Part shown: piece after piece, positions 23,301-32,654 of the stretch
Layout: each line of letters opens with the position of its first letter
Position numbering within the stretch: position 1 is the stretch's first letter
DNA from: Stomorhina lunata
Taxonomy: Eukaryota > Arthropoda > Insecta > Diptera > Rhiniidae
Reading direction: 5' to 3'
DNA length: 64,000 nt
Assembly: GCA_933228675.1 (NCBI GenBank)
Contig: OW121743.1
Span: 114,625,781-114,689,780, forward strand
Position numbers and translations under genes: made by a program
The notes under the pieces: generated by a model
What the model saw: the letters and a program-made list of their open reading frames with translations, nothing else
What the model was told of the DNA's origin: nothing
Database searches by the model: none

Positions 23301-24385
23301 ACAAGGACATTGAGGATACGGTAAGGAATTGCATACAATGTTGTGAGAACAGTAAAAATCCACCAAAGATGGAACCAAAACCTTGGCCGGAAACTCTGAA
23401 ACCGTGGTCTAGATTGCACATAGACTATGCGGGTCCTTTTTTGGGCACAAACTTTCTGATAATTGTCGATTCCCATAGTAAGTGGGTAGAAGTCAAAATA
23501 ACCGATAACACTAGTTCGAGTAAAACAATACAGTTGCTGAGAGATGTGTTTGCTACGCACGGCATACCAGACACCATCGTGTCAGATAATGGACGTAACT
23601 TTATATCTCATGAGTTCGAGTCATATTTGAGAAAAAGTGGCATTAAACATATTTGCACTGCACCATACCATCCATCATCAAACGGCCAAGCCGAAAGGAT
23701 GGTACAAACAATAAAAAGTCATTTAAAGAAAATGCCAAAAACTAACATTGAGAAAAGTTTGGCCAACATATTGTTGCACCTGAGGACCACACCAACCACA
23801 AACATAAATAAAAGCCCTGCAGAGATTTTGATGGGAAGGAAGATTAAGACGTTGCTTGATCACATACATCCAGGAAGCCGTGAAAGAGATAAACATGTTC
23901 CTGAAATTCAGCCTAAAAGAAGTTTCGAGGTAGGTGAAAAAGTTTGGTATAAGAATTTCGGAAAGGGGGAGAGATGGTTACCAGCTACTATTAAATCAAC
24001 GGGATCACGCTTTTATGAGGTTTTGGGAAATGGAAAAGTTATTTCGAGACATATTGATCAGCTGCGGAAGCGAGTATTAGATGTATCACCGCTAAGAGAT
24101 GAAGCCCGTATAGTTACTGAACCAACAGCCTCACCGATTGAAAGTGAAGTATTTCCCTCAGGAAGTGAGGAACCTATAGGGGTTACGGATAACCAAGAAG
24201 TTCCTGTTCCAACAAATATTGAAGCGACAGGAGATTCAAATGAACATCAAAACTCAACCCAGAACGATAGAAATGAATATATTTTACCGGATCAGCCAAT
24301 AGAAATGTTAGAACTGAGAAAATCTACAAGACAGAGAAGGGCTCCCGAAAGGTTGGGTGACTACTTAATGGGGGAAGAAGTGTAA
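20357..24385 (+). CDS. Gag-Pol polyprotein of Ty3/gypsy-class element
   Basis: 1342 residues in one frame, with no frameshift between gag and pol. Order: Gag-like helical region (1-200); two zinc knuckles near 215-245 (CYRCGGNHKSEFC and CRFCKKLGHIERAC); aspartic protease with DSGAS near 311; reverse transcriptase with YLDD near 589; RNase H with DASPYG near 738; integrase with an HHCC finger near 957-993; DDE catalytic residues in HIDYAG (~1020), VSDNGRNF (~1075) and NGQAERM (~1110). The C-terminal tail is Pro/Ser-rich, with RKSTRQRRAPERL. All catalytic motifs look intact. The stop codon TAA lies inside the 3' LTR (24383-24385). Confidence 0.95.
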   Translation: MEKSGSKELHAVENTEDNKMASKYGDLPQFQVATGNWQTYLEQMQFFFMANALSDGKIKKAIFLSSCGTETYTLLKSIAIPKNILDDTFTYAMAVELLSKHFCPTPNEIIQRFQFYRRDQLEGESIHDFLAALRKLSQYCNFADLEDMLRDRLVCGIQDEGLQKRLLANDKLTLKIAQEEALASEMAQENVAALKIPANMEINKIVNCKDVRGRNCYRCGGNHKSEFCRFKDVECRFCKKLGHIERACITKSKSNRTAQSRVNNKQGSAVNQIELKQDENELDYILSVVGKTTSAIHKTVLIEGQPIEMEIDSGASYSIVSEAIFRNKIKNVGLQPSQVQLRTWGTNKNLRVSGQAEVVVEMGGQPKKLTLLVVGGDGPALIGRNWFEELGIGITMPLYKIETGIPGEISTYISVFDEKLGDYKGEPVKLAMYNGSHPKFFRSRQVPFALKPKIEAALKEMVEEGVLRPVNFSEWATPIVPVIKPDGKIRICGDYKCTVNQGICKETYPLPTNTEVLATLANCKWYSKLDLDRAYTQVKVDDESAKILTLNTHRGLYEVTRLPFGISTAPSIFQRIMEGILSNIDGVVVYLDDILIGGEDMEEMWERTRATLNRIEKAGLRLKKSKCIFAVKEVTFLGFTINERGIRPTDDKIRAITQAPEPKDKQQLQAFLGLITFYDRFFQNKGSLLEPLYRLLKKNAKFNWGTEQQSAFNSAKQVLKSDKVLVHYSAELPLILCGDASPYGVGAVLAHIMPDGREAPIAFGSRTLQPAEKNYSQLDKEALAVIFGVRKFHQFLSGRDFTIMTDHKPLLGLFDPTKPMPQHISPRMLRWSLILGAYKYEMKYREGKKHQNADALSRLPLETKIKASEIPEILYCGEVEEQFLVTSKEISQATLADPVLSKVLQHIQNNYTDFKDKNDHLKPYVNKICELSVNDSCVLWGSRVIIPSSLRSKMLKMLHEVHQGMTSMKATARSYFWWPGLDKDIEDTVRNCIQCCENSKNPPKMEPKPWPETLKPWSRLHIDYAGPFLGTNFLIIVDSHSKWVEVKITDNTSSSKTIQLLRDVFATHGIPDTIVSDNGRNFISHEFESYLRKSGIKHICTAPYHPSSNGQAERMVQTIKSHLKKMPKTNIEKSLANILLHLRTTPTTNINKSPAEILMGRKIKTLLDHIHPGSRERDKHVPEIQPKRSFEVGEKVWYKNFGKGERWLPATIKSTGSRFYEVLGNGKVISRHIDQLRKRVLDVSPLRDEARIVTEPTASPIESEVFPSGSEEPIGVTDNQEVPVPTNIEATGDSNEHQNSTQNDRNEYILPDQPIEMLELRKSTRQRRAPERLGDYLMGEEV
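24370..24380 (+). promoter_or_regulatory. Polypurine tract (plus-strand primer)
   Basis: GGGGGAAGAAG abuts the 3' LTR at 24381. It also codes the last residues of gag-pol, so coding and priming functions overlap. Confidence 0.85.
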
Positions 24386-24601
24386 TATAGTCAACACTAT
24401 AAAAAACGCTGTGCCAACACCTTGTTGACAACATTGGGGATTTATTCGAGTCTTCTATCGTCAGCCGAAGCAGCAGCCACCGCACAATCCTTTTTCTATA
24501 CATATTCCTTAATAACTACTTTATACTTAAATAATTATAATAAATAATAATAATCGTAATAACTCGGTCTCGTTGTTATTTAACATTAGGAAGACATAAC
24601 A
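24381..24601 (+). repeat. 3' LTR (221 bp)
   Basis: Identical by eye to the 5' LTR. It starts within the gag-pol stop (TG TAA) and is followed by the target duplication GTTAT. Confidence 0.93.
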
Positions 24602-24606
24602 GTTAT

Positions 24607-27600
24607 AAATATTTGGTTTAAAAGAACATTTCAATCGTGACCTTGTGATTTGTTACTCATATATAAAACTATCCATTCATGCGATTTCTTTCAAATCGTT
24701 AATATTAATGAAATTTCTTACCGCACCCATAATGTGTGTTTTTTTTTCATACATAAAGAGTAAAGTGAAAACCACAAAAGTGTTTTTTTAAATGTTTATT
24801 AATTTTGGCTAAAAAAAAGTTATTTTTTTATATTGTAGTTTTGATTGCTTAGTTCCTTCCTCTATGGAAAAATGCCAAATTAAGTTAATAAAAAAAAGAA
24901 AATTACTGTTACTTTTTCGATTATCTACTTGGTGTGAATTTTTAATTTAAAGAGAAGAAAGTTTTAAGAAAAGTACTTCCAATAGTACTTTATATGGAAT
25001 TCGTTTAAAATTGTAAGTTTTATGGTAAAAAGCCAAATTTTATATAAATGTATTTTATTGTTTTGATTAATTTTTAAAGACTAATATTTTTTTATGCTAC
25101 CGTTTCATCTTTTTCAGTTTGGCAACCTTAGCAATGAATAGTGTTAGGTATTGCCAAGCCTAATATAATGTTCGAATTATGGTTTTTGGCACAGGGATGG
25201 AAAACAATTCTACTTTTTTTTGTTACATTTTGTACCTGAATGGTGTTGTGGTGATACCGCGTTCTCCTTGATGGTGGCCGAATCGCATAGAAATCAAGAT
25301 CTACTATACGCTTCTATAGAGGTATGTCAACGGAAATGGCGGTGGATAGGCCACATACTTCGAAGGCCAAATACCAACATTGCTCGACAAGCGCCTCGTG
25401 GATTCCAACACAGGGAGGCGGCCGTCGTGTTACCTGCTAGAACGTGGAGAAGGTCAATTGATGGTGAAACAAACTATTCATGGAATGACGTATGACTAAC
25501 ATCTCGCAATAGAGTTCTATATAAAAGGATGGTTGAGGCATTATGCTCCACTAGGAGTCATGGATAAAACATAGATAAATGGATCTGAGACCAACTTGTA
25601 GTATTCCTTTTGACTTAGCATCACTTTCTGAATTGTGCTATGTGGCAAAAGACCTTTTCATATAAATAGGGTTAAATCGGTCGAGTATTTTAATTGCCGG
25701 GAATTGAGGCGTAAGATAATTACAGTCACAATTTTTGGGAATTTCTAAGATATTGACATAAAGAGTGACTGTAAATAAGTGCATCAAATTTTGTTGGTAT
25801 TGATCTAAACTCTGTGTTCGTATGATGTCAAAATTTATCTAAGCATTTAAAAATCTTCTAGATTTGTTGATAGTTGCTCTTTGGACCATAATGGTTTAGG
25901 GTATCACAGAATGCAAGTTTGTCATGTGATATATTGTGAGATAGAGACATCTTTGCACATTAGTTTTTCTGTAATATATTTGATTTTGAATATTTAGCTG
26001 TAAATTTAAAAAAATAAAAATTGTTTTCGTTAGATATCTCATAATTTATAAATCGCCCAATAAAGAAAATGATTAAAAATTTCGACGTGGTGCTTAAGTA
26101 ATGTAGGACTGTCAATTCCGTACACAACCATTTGTTTGTAGGAAGTCTTCGGAAAAATTCTAAAAACTAACCCTAAATACGAACATTTTTTCATAATGAC
26201 AATGCGAGCATCATATCTCGTTAAACAAGTGAATTTTTGTGCTGACGAATTATTGACTGCTTACAGTCCTATCTTCTTCCAGTGACTTCTTTTTGTTCGT
26301 AAATATCAGGAGAAGGCGAAGAAACAGTTCAAGCGTGTTAAGAGTATAGCCAGTTATTAAAGGTTGGCTAATGTATGATCTAAAATCAAAGAACTCTGCT
26401 ATTAGAACGGTCCTAGTAGGACGGTCGTCTTCTCTCAATTTCTCATTGAGTCGACACAATAACTTAGCATTAATTGTTTTTTTCTTCTGATAGGTGGTGG
26501 AGTAAAAAAAAATGGAAAGTGAAGAAAATATACAGTCAATTCTTTTCATCTGCGAGCCATCAACGAGGCTCTGACGACCGACGATGGGCGGGATAACCCA
26601 TGTCTTAAATAACAGCATAATTTCTACACGCCTGCGGCAATGTTGACAGCCCCAACACTAGGATCGGGCACTTTGGTCTAATAATCGTCCTATGCTCCTT
26701 GCAAGAGTGGGAGAAATCAATATGTATATATCAAAAACAAAACGTCGCCAAAACTTCATTAGCTGAGAAACCCATCTTTGTCTTCTGAAAAGAACGATAT
26801 GTAGTTCTGAGAACTAAAAGGTGTAGGGATCTGAGTTGCCGTGAAGTTCAAGGATATCTGAACACATTACCCATAAGTAGGTTTCAATAATTTAATTATA
26901 GATCTTAGAAGCCATTTATATTGTAGTTATATTACTTCCTGTGCTTGGCCTTCAGTAAAGAAAGTTGTTGTGTAGTGTCCCCATTGTAAACTTAACCTGA
27001 CAACATTTGAATTTTTCAAGTTAATCGCGAATGTACATCCATAACAAGCCCCCTATGAAAAAAGGTGATACATATTTTAGATTCTTAAAAAAATGTTTTG
27101 AACCTTAAAGAAACAAATGTTTTACACAAAAACGTGAATAAAATATTTATTTTAGATAAATAGTATTTAAGTAAATAAATAAAACAAGAAAATTCTCAAA
27201 TACTGAATTTCTATTCATATTCCAAAAGAGGTTTCTCTCAAAACCGGCATTACCGTGTATTATAAAATATTTTATAGGAATTTATTATTTTAGAAAAAAA
27301 AAATGTGCAAAATACTTCTGATTTTGCAAAGATAACTAATCATTAAATGTTAAATATTGCATATCAATTCAAAAGTTGATTTTAAATGTGATTTTAAACT
27401 TTTGAATATACATACCCTGAGAACCAGTTTGATTATGGTTTTAACATTTTATTATTTAAATGGTTCTATAACCAGTTGTTTTTATCGATATTAGTCTTGT
27501 ACGGAACTGTCATGTACAAAAATAAATGCTCAGTTTTGGACTTTGGCTATACATCAATATCAACTGGGCAATAACTATTTTTAACTTAAAGTCTTTAATA

Positions 27601-27815
27601 TTCATAACGGTTCTATAAAAGGAAATCAAACATGGCAACACTTTTTAAAAACTCTTCAGCGAAACTTTCGACTTAGAGATAAGATAAGAGAGCGAAAATT
27701 AATAATCATTTGAAAGTAAAATATTTTTATAATAAAAGTACAAATTCAGTAAATTGTTTACGTTTAAACGACAAACATTATTATTTTTAATTTTATATAA
27801 ATCTAAGAAAAAGAA
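24607..27815. other. Intergenic with transposon scraps
   Basis: No complete gene. It holds a LINE C-terminal remnant at about 25300-25500 (separate entry). A 122-codon frame at 26250-26618 on the - strand starts at a non-ATG codon and shows no recognised motif. The last few hundred bases should contain the caspase promoter. Confidence 0.5.
25300..25500 (+). mobile_element. Non-LTR retrotransposon C-terminal remnant
   Basis: The + frame reads QRKWRWIGHILRRPNTNIAR, then a disrupted Gly/Arg stretch, then ARTWRRSIDGE. This is the usual C-terminal motif of endonuclease/RT LINE proteins (RRWxWIGHxLR ... GRPxxTWRR). Only this tail survives; the intervening GRP region is damaged and the frame stops soon after. 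Confidence 0.6.
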
Positions 27816-30800
27816 ATGGATGAAACCGATTTGTCGCTATTTAAAAGTAAAAAAGATAAACATGACAAAGCCGATGCCACCTATAATACAACCAATACCA
27901 CCAACAGCAACGCCATTCCAGAACAATTCGAGAAAAAGGTGATCCTTTCAAGACCCACTGATGAAGATGAATATGACAACAATAACCCCTCAGCGGGTAT
28001 TGCTTTAATTTTCAATCACAAAGATGTCAAAGGTCAAAAACAGAGGGCCGGCACCGAACAGGATCGTGATGCTATGGTCAAAACTCTTTTGAATTATGGC
28101 TATGATGTTAGAGTTTTCAACGATCTGACATTTGCCGAATTAAGTGAAGTTTTAAAGAAAAGTGAGTGATTGCAATAATTTCACAAGTGAATATTTTTTT
28201 TTTGGTGGGTATTTTATTTGATTGGAATCATTTTGAAAATTTTGTAATTACTGTGTTGTGGCATTCGAAATCGATAGAATAGAATAATACTTGCTAACAA
28301 GGTTGTGTTATCTATATGAGTATTAGAACAAAATATACAAAATAACCGATAAACTTTTTTTATATGATAATATGTATATTTTACAGTGGATGACAAAATT
28401 AGACTATGTTTATTAATAGTCTTAAGCTATTAATAAACATTTGCCTTAAGCTATTAATTGTCTCAATGATAGGAATGTAATAGTTTAGTTGTTGTTAGTG
28501 TGATCCGGAGCTACAATATCTATTTTGGAGCTTCTCGACCGGGTAGAAGCGAGCAATGGTGCTTATTGGTGATAGTATAATATGTGCTCTAACGAAATCA
28601 GGGAACTCCTTCCTGTAACAAGAATTTTTCATCTGGACTGAAGTCTGAACAATAAATAACAGAGAGGGTTTTTTATTGCTTTAGTCCTGTAAAAAATTAC
28701 TGATCCAGTAGATTTATGCGTCGACAGTATGCGACCCGCAATCAGGAATTTTATAGTTTGTACTTGCTACCGTAAAATCATTTAAATGCGAGACGGATTA
28801 ATAACTTTATAATTTCTATTTCCAAGGTTAAAAAGGCTATGCTGGGGGTGACATTTTTAACCCTTTAGTCGTGGGATTAAAAACATATAATATAAAACCA
28901 AAAACTTAAAGGGTCAGCTAGCGTGGGTGCAAACTTTGAATCAAGAATAGGTTTGTGGAAGCCAGAGTAGCCGACAATAGAATAAATACTAAGACCGCCC
29001 GAGTTCTTAGTGATTCGATCTTTACTTCCGAAATTTGTACTTTTCCTAAGGTATGATTTAAGAGTCAAACCAATCTCAACGTCTCCGGAGATAAGCGTTA
29101 AGTTGTTTTTTTTTTTTTATTTAGGACTAGCACTCAGGGATTGACCCCTATTTATTTCATTTTCGGTCGGATGCATTGTGAGGAGGGAGGATAGTTGAAG
29201 TAGTGTTTGTGGACATTTGGTTTGAATTTGCCAATATTGCAACTGGCAGGGAAAACTTCTGCGGGGAGCGAGTTCCACACACGAACTGTACGGCTAAAGA
29301 ACGAATTTTCCCTGTAGTGTGTTGTTCGGTCTACCGGCCAATCGACTACGAGGAATGATCACTAACAGAATGACGTGTATTGTGTGAAAACGTCCGAGTT
29401 TCGGGAACAAGTTCCCTGATTTCGTTAGAGCACATTCCAAAGAACAAACAGCGAGACACAATCCACATTGCGACGGTGTTCCAGTGAATCAATAGAGTTG
29501 GATACCCTACTGTCACCGATCACTTTCGCCCTCTCCTGCGTTTATGCGTAAGCATGCAACATTGAGTTTTCCGCGCATTAATGTCAACTCTATTCGCATT
29601 AAAGTCAACTCTATTCGTATTCATTCATATTTAGTATCATAGCATCAACCTTAAGAAGGCTTGGCCTACGATTGAATATATATGAATGGCAAATATTACT
29701 ATCATCTGCAAAACAGTAGATAGGATTGGAAGTTTAACGTAGAAGGTCATTTATAAAATAAGAAATAGGGAAGGAAAAAGAACAGAGTCTTGCGGTACCC
29801 TTAAATTAATCTTAAATTCGTTTGAAGAGAACCCATCTATAATAACTCGTATAGTACGATCTCTCAAGAAGCTCGATGTAAACCAAGAGAAGTTATTACC
29901 GACACCAAAGGCAATAAGTTTTGATAGAAGTGCTCCGTGCCACACTCTATCAAACGCCTTGGATATATATAGAGCCAATAGCCTGTGGTTCTAGATTTTG
30001 TCAACAACAATGACCCGAACACAATGATGAAGAGACTAGAGCGCACTCGGATATACGGTGGTATCCATCAATAATATAAATCCTTACTTTACTACTCTCA
30101 ACTAAAATTTGTTCAATTGAATAAGGCAGATGAAAATCGTAGGCACGCAGTACCTCCCAGGTCTCGTTCCTTATACTGTCCTGATTCACTTGAGTGCGAG
30201 GGAAATATCTTTATTATAAAACCAAGCAAGGAGAATTCTGCGGAAGATCTTCTCTCAGAAACTTGTCGATGGTGAAAAAATCTGATGTAGTTACGATTAA
30301 AGACAATAGTAAGAAATGTCTTCTTCTAAAGATAAACCTTGAACAAGTAATGGTTTTAGATTAAGAACTCCTTAATCGGAGCGGAAAAACTTTGTAACCT
30401 AATATTCTAATAACAGACTATCTTATGGGAGACTAAGGCATTTTTCTAATATATCAAGTGGGCGTGGTACCTCCCATAAGGGGGAATATTTTAAATTACT
30501 ATTAAATCAAGTTTATCAACTAAACTAGTTTTAGGTTAAATATAAAAATATTCTAGAAATATACACTTTTTCTAGATTAGCTTGATCAAAATGTAATAGG
30601 AGCAGATCGGGAGGAACTTTATTCCCTAAATACTTAACATTAATATGGATTTTTTTCTAAAATCCAAGGCTTGAAAGAAAAGAGCAATAGGTTTATAAAA
30701 GGAGGGGTAGCAATGACTACGGCTTTTAATAAATTTATTTATATTTATTTTATATCTGATATATTTATATTATTGTGGTTGATTATTAAATTGTTTTCTA

Positions 30801-32170
30801 CTTATTTTTTGCAGCTGCACAAGAAGATCATAGCAACAATGATTGCATTATAGTGTCCGTTATGTCTCACGGCATGGAGGGTAGAGTGTATGCCCGCGAT
30901 ATGCCCTATCCCGTGGAACGTTTGTGGAATCCATTTCTGGGTGAAAACTGTAAATCGTTGATAAATAAGCCTAAACTGTTTTTTATACAGGTAAGTTTAA
31001 GAAGTAACGAAAAGAATTCTTTATTACTTAAGATCCCTCTACAACTGATATGATCCCTCTACAACTGTATTATTTAAGATCCCTCTACAACTGATATGAG
31101 TTTGCTAACATTGCCATTAACATACTTTTAATGTTAAATGTAGATGTATGTCTTGAAAAAGATGCTTTGAGCTTAACAGAAGTATGTAGTCATAATATGA
31201 TTTTAGAATTATGTTAATCATTTTATGTTGTAAAATTACAAAACACACTTTGTGGGGAAATTTAGTTTTATTGCTACTAATGTAAAGTAGAAATGAAATT
31301 TTCATGTAGGTCCGCTTTTTTCGCAAAATATATAACATAATTAATCCGGCTGTAACGCTAACATGAATGCTAGTTGTAATGTTAACGATTTCAGTTCTTA
31401 ACATCATGTTATGTTTTCAACTCATTTGTATCTAGATGGTTTCTAAATCTTCTTTTTATGTTAATATATTTTAACCAAATGAACCAGTGATCATATTAAT
31501 GGGTATTATACATAAAACTGGTCCATAATTTTATAGATAATTGAATTACGATTACAAAGGTTTACATTATCATTTATATCGAAATAATGATTTTTTCTCT
31601 AAATCTACAGGCCTGTCGTGGTGAAAACATAGAAAAGGCTGTCACCTATGAGGCTTTTGCTCCCATGTCTCGTTCCATGGCAGTAAACGCAGAACCAGAG
31701 AAACCACCCACAATTACATATGCAATACCAAACACAGCCGATATGTTGGTTATGTATTCCACATTTGAAAGTAGGTTAAACGTATTAAGGTGTAAATGAA
31801 CTCAATTTATACTTAAACGTTGTTTTTTTTGTATTTTATATTCTTTCACAATCTATTATTTTAAACATTTTATTTTTACTTATAATCTTTTATCATTTCC
31901 TCTTTAGAATATTATTCATTTCGTAACGTTGAAAATGGTTCTTGGTTTATACAAAGCTTGTGTACGGTCTTAAATGAGGCAGCCGGTGTCGCCCGTTCTG
32001 AACAAGGCGTTGAGTTGTTGCGCCTCTTAACCGCTGTCAATCGTCGTGTGGCCTATGAATATCAATCGAATGCCAAAATCGAAGCCCTTAATCAAATGAA
32101 AGAAATGCCGAATTTTCTATCGACCCTAACGAAAACTTTTTATCTGCGTGTGAAACCTCAAAATAATTAA
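27816..32170 (+). CDS. decay: Effector caspase, probable decay orthologue
   Basis: Cysteine-aspartate protease of apoptosis. Exons 27816-28161, 30815-30990, 31611-31770 and 31908-32170 join in frame to 314 residues; donors GTGAGT, GTAAGT and GTAGGT, acceptors all end AG. The prodomain is short (about 50 residues, MDETDLSLFKSKKDKHD start), with no CARD or DED. The p20 part has GIALIFNH, RAGTEQD, catalytic His134 in VMSHGMEG and Cys176 in FFIQACRGE, split across exons 2 and 3. The p10 part has AIPNTADMLVMYSTFE, YYSFRN, NGSWFIQSLC and the end KTFYLRV. The linker between QACRGE and AIPNTAD has no Asp. Intron 1 is 2.65 kb and contains LINE debris. An AATAAA lies at 32223. The caspase assignment is secure; the decay name rests on length, short prodomain and remembered similarity. 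Confidence 0.9.
28500..28640 (+). mobile_element. Second LINE fragment, opposite orientation
   Basis: GTGCTCTAACGAAATCAGGG at about 28590 is the exact complement of 29408-29430 within the larger LINE piece, and encodes the same MCSNEIREL phrase on the + strand. It is a short relic of the same family. Confidence 0.6.
29105..30190 (-). mobile_element. 5'-truncated, decayed jockey-like LINE fragment
   Basis: Read on the - strand, 29751-29990 encodes an RT block (ISKAFDRVWHGALLSKLIAF) whose catalytic-region Asp before Ile is Tyr. Further on, 29390-29440 encodes MCSNEIRELVPETRTFSHNT, and 29180-29330 encodes RENSFFSRTVRVWNSLPAEV. The piece ends in a poly(A) at about 29105-29118 (T-run on the + strand), the usual 3' end of a LINE. 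Several frameshifts and stops separate the blocks, so it is dead. Confidence 0.75.
31031..31097 (+). repeat. Three-copy tandem repeat in caspase intron 2
   Basis: GATCCCTCTACAACTG occurs three times within about 67 bp, with short spacers that differ (AT or TATTATTTAA). Probably replication slippage. Confidence 0.8.
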
Positions 32171-32654
32171 AGTTAAATGCTTTTTAATGTGAGTCATATG
32201 TTTTCCTTATAATTAGGCAAAAAATAAAAACAAAACCAAAAATAATTTTTTAATAAATCAAAATTATATAAGTAAATACATATATAAAGTAAATAAATTA
32301 ATACCCCCTACTTTAATATTCGCACACATTTTAATTGTTATTTTTTTATGAATAAATGTTATCTATATAGATTTTATGGTACAATAATTTTTGTATATAT
32401 TTAGTTTTACTGGTAATGTACAATAAATTAGATGTGTCATTACCTCATAATTCTTGCATTTATTTTTAATAACATAATATCATTCATTTATTTCCTTATT
32501 CCTACTTTGACTTTGTCATGAATGAATTAACTGGGAAAATTTCACACCGACTGGCAACATCATAATACTCTAATATTTTGATCAGCGTGGCAACTCACAT
32601 ACACATATACCGTTACTTTTAAAGTGTGATCAGCCAATCGTTCAAAACTGAAAT
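32171..32654. other. Caspase 3' flank, no gene seen
   Basis: Contains AATAAA signals at 32223 and soon after, then AT-rich DNA up to the first satellite array. Confidence 0.5.

Larger units (their letters stand above)
20126..24601 (+). mobile_element. Complete Ty3/gypsy-class LTR retrotransposon
   Basis: Two 221-bp LTRs (20126-20346 and 24381-24601), identical as far as I can read, begin TG and end CA. They are flanked by the 5-bp direct repeat GTTAT at 20121-20125 and 24602-24606. One uninterrupted 1342-codon gag-pol frame fills the interior, and there is no env. Domain order protease-RT-RNase H-integrase is that of Metaviridae. The single fused frame, two zinc knuckles and short LTRs suggest the mag/K02A2.6-like branch (inferred, not tested). 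LTR identity plus an intact frame indicates a recent insertion that may still be mobile. Confidence 0.95.
28162..30814 (+). other. Caspase intron 1, enlarged by LINE fragments
   Basis: Donor GTGAGT at 28162 and acceptor TTTTTTGCAG ending at 30814. Much of its 2.65 kb derives from non-LTR retrotransposon pieces at 28500-28640 (+) and 29105-30190 (-). Confidence 0.75.

Noticed and set aside
26250..26618. 122-codon - strand frame
   Set aside because: Starts at a non-ATG codon and matches nothing I recognise; could be an old transposon piece but not supportable.
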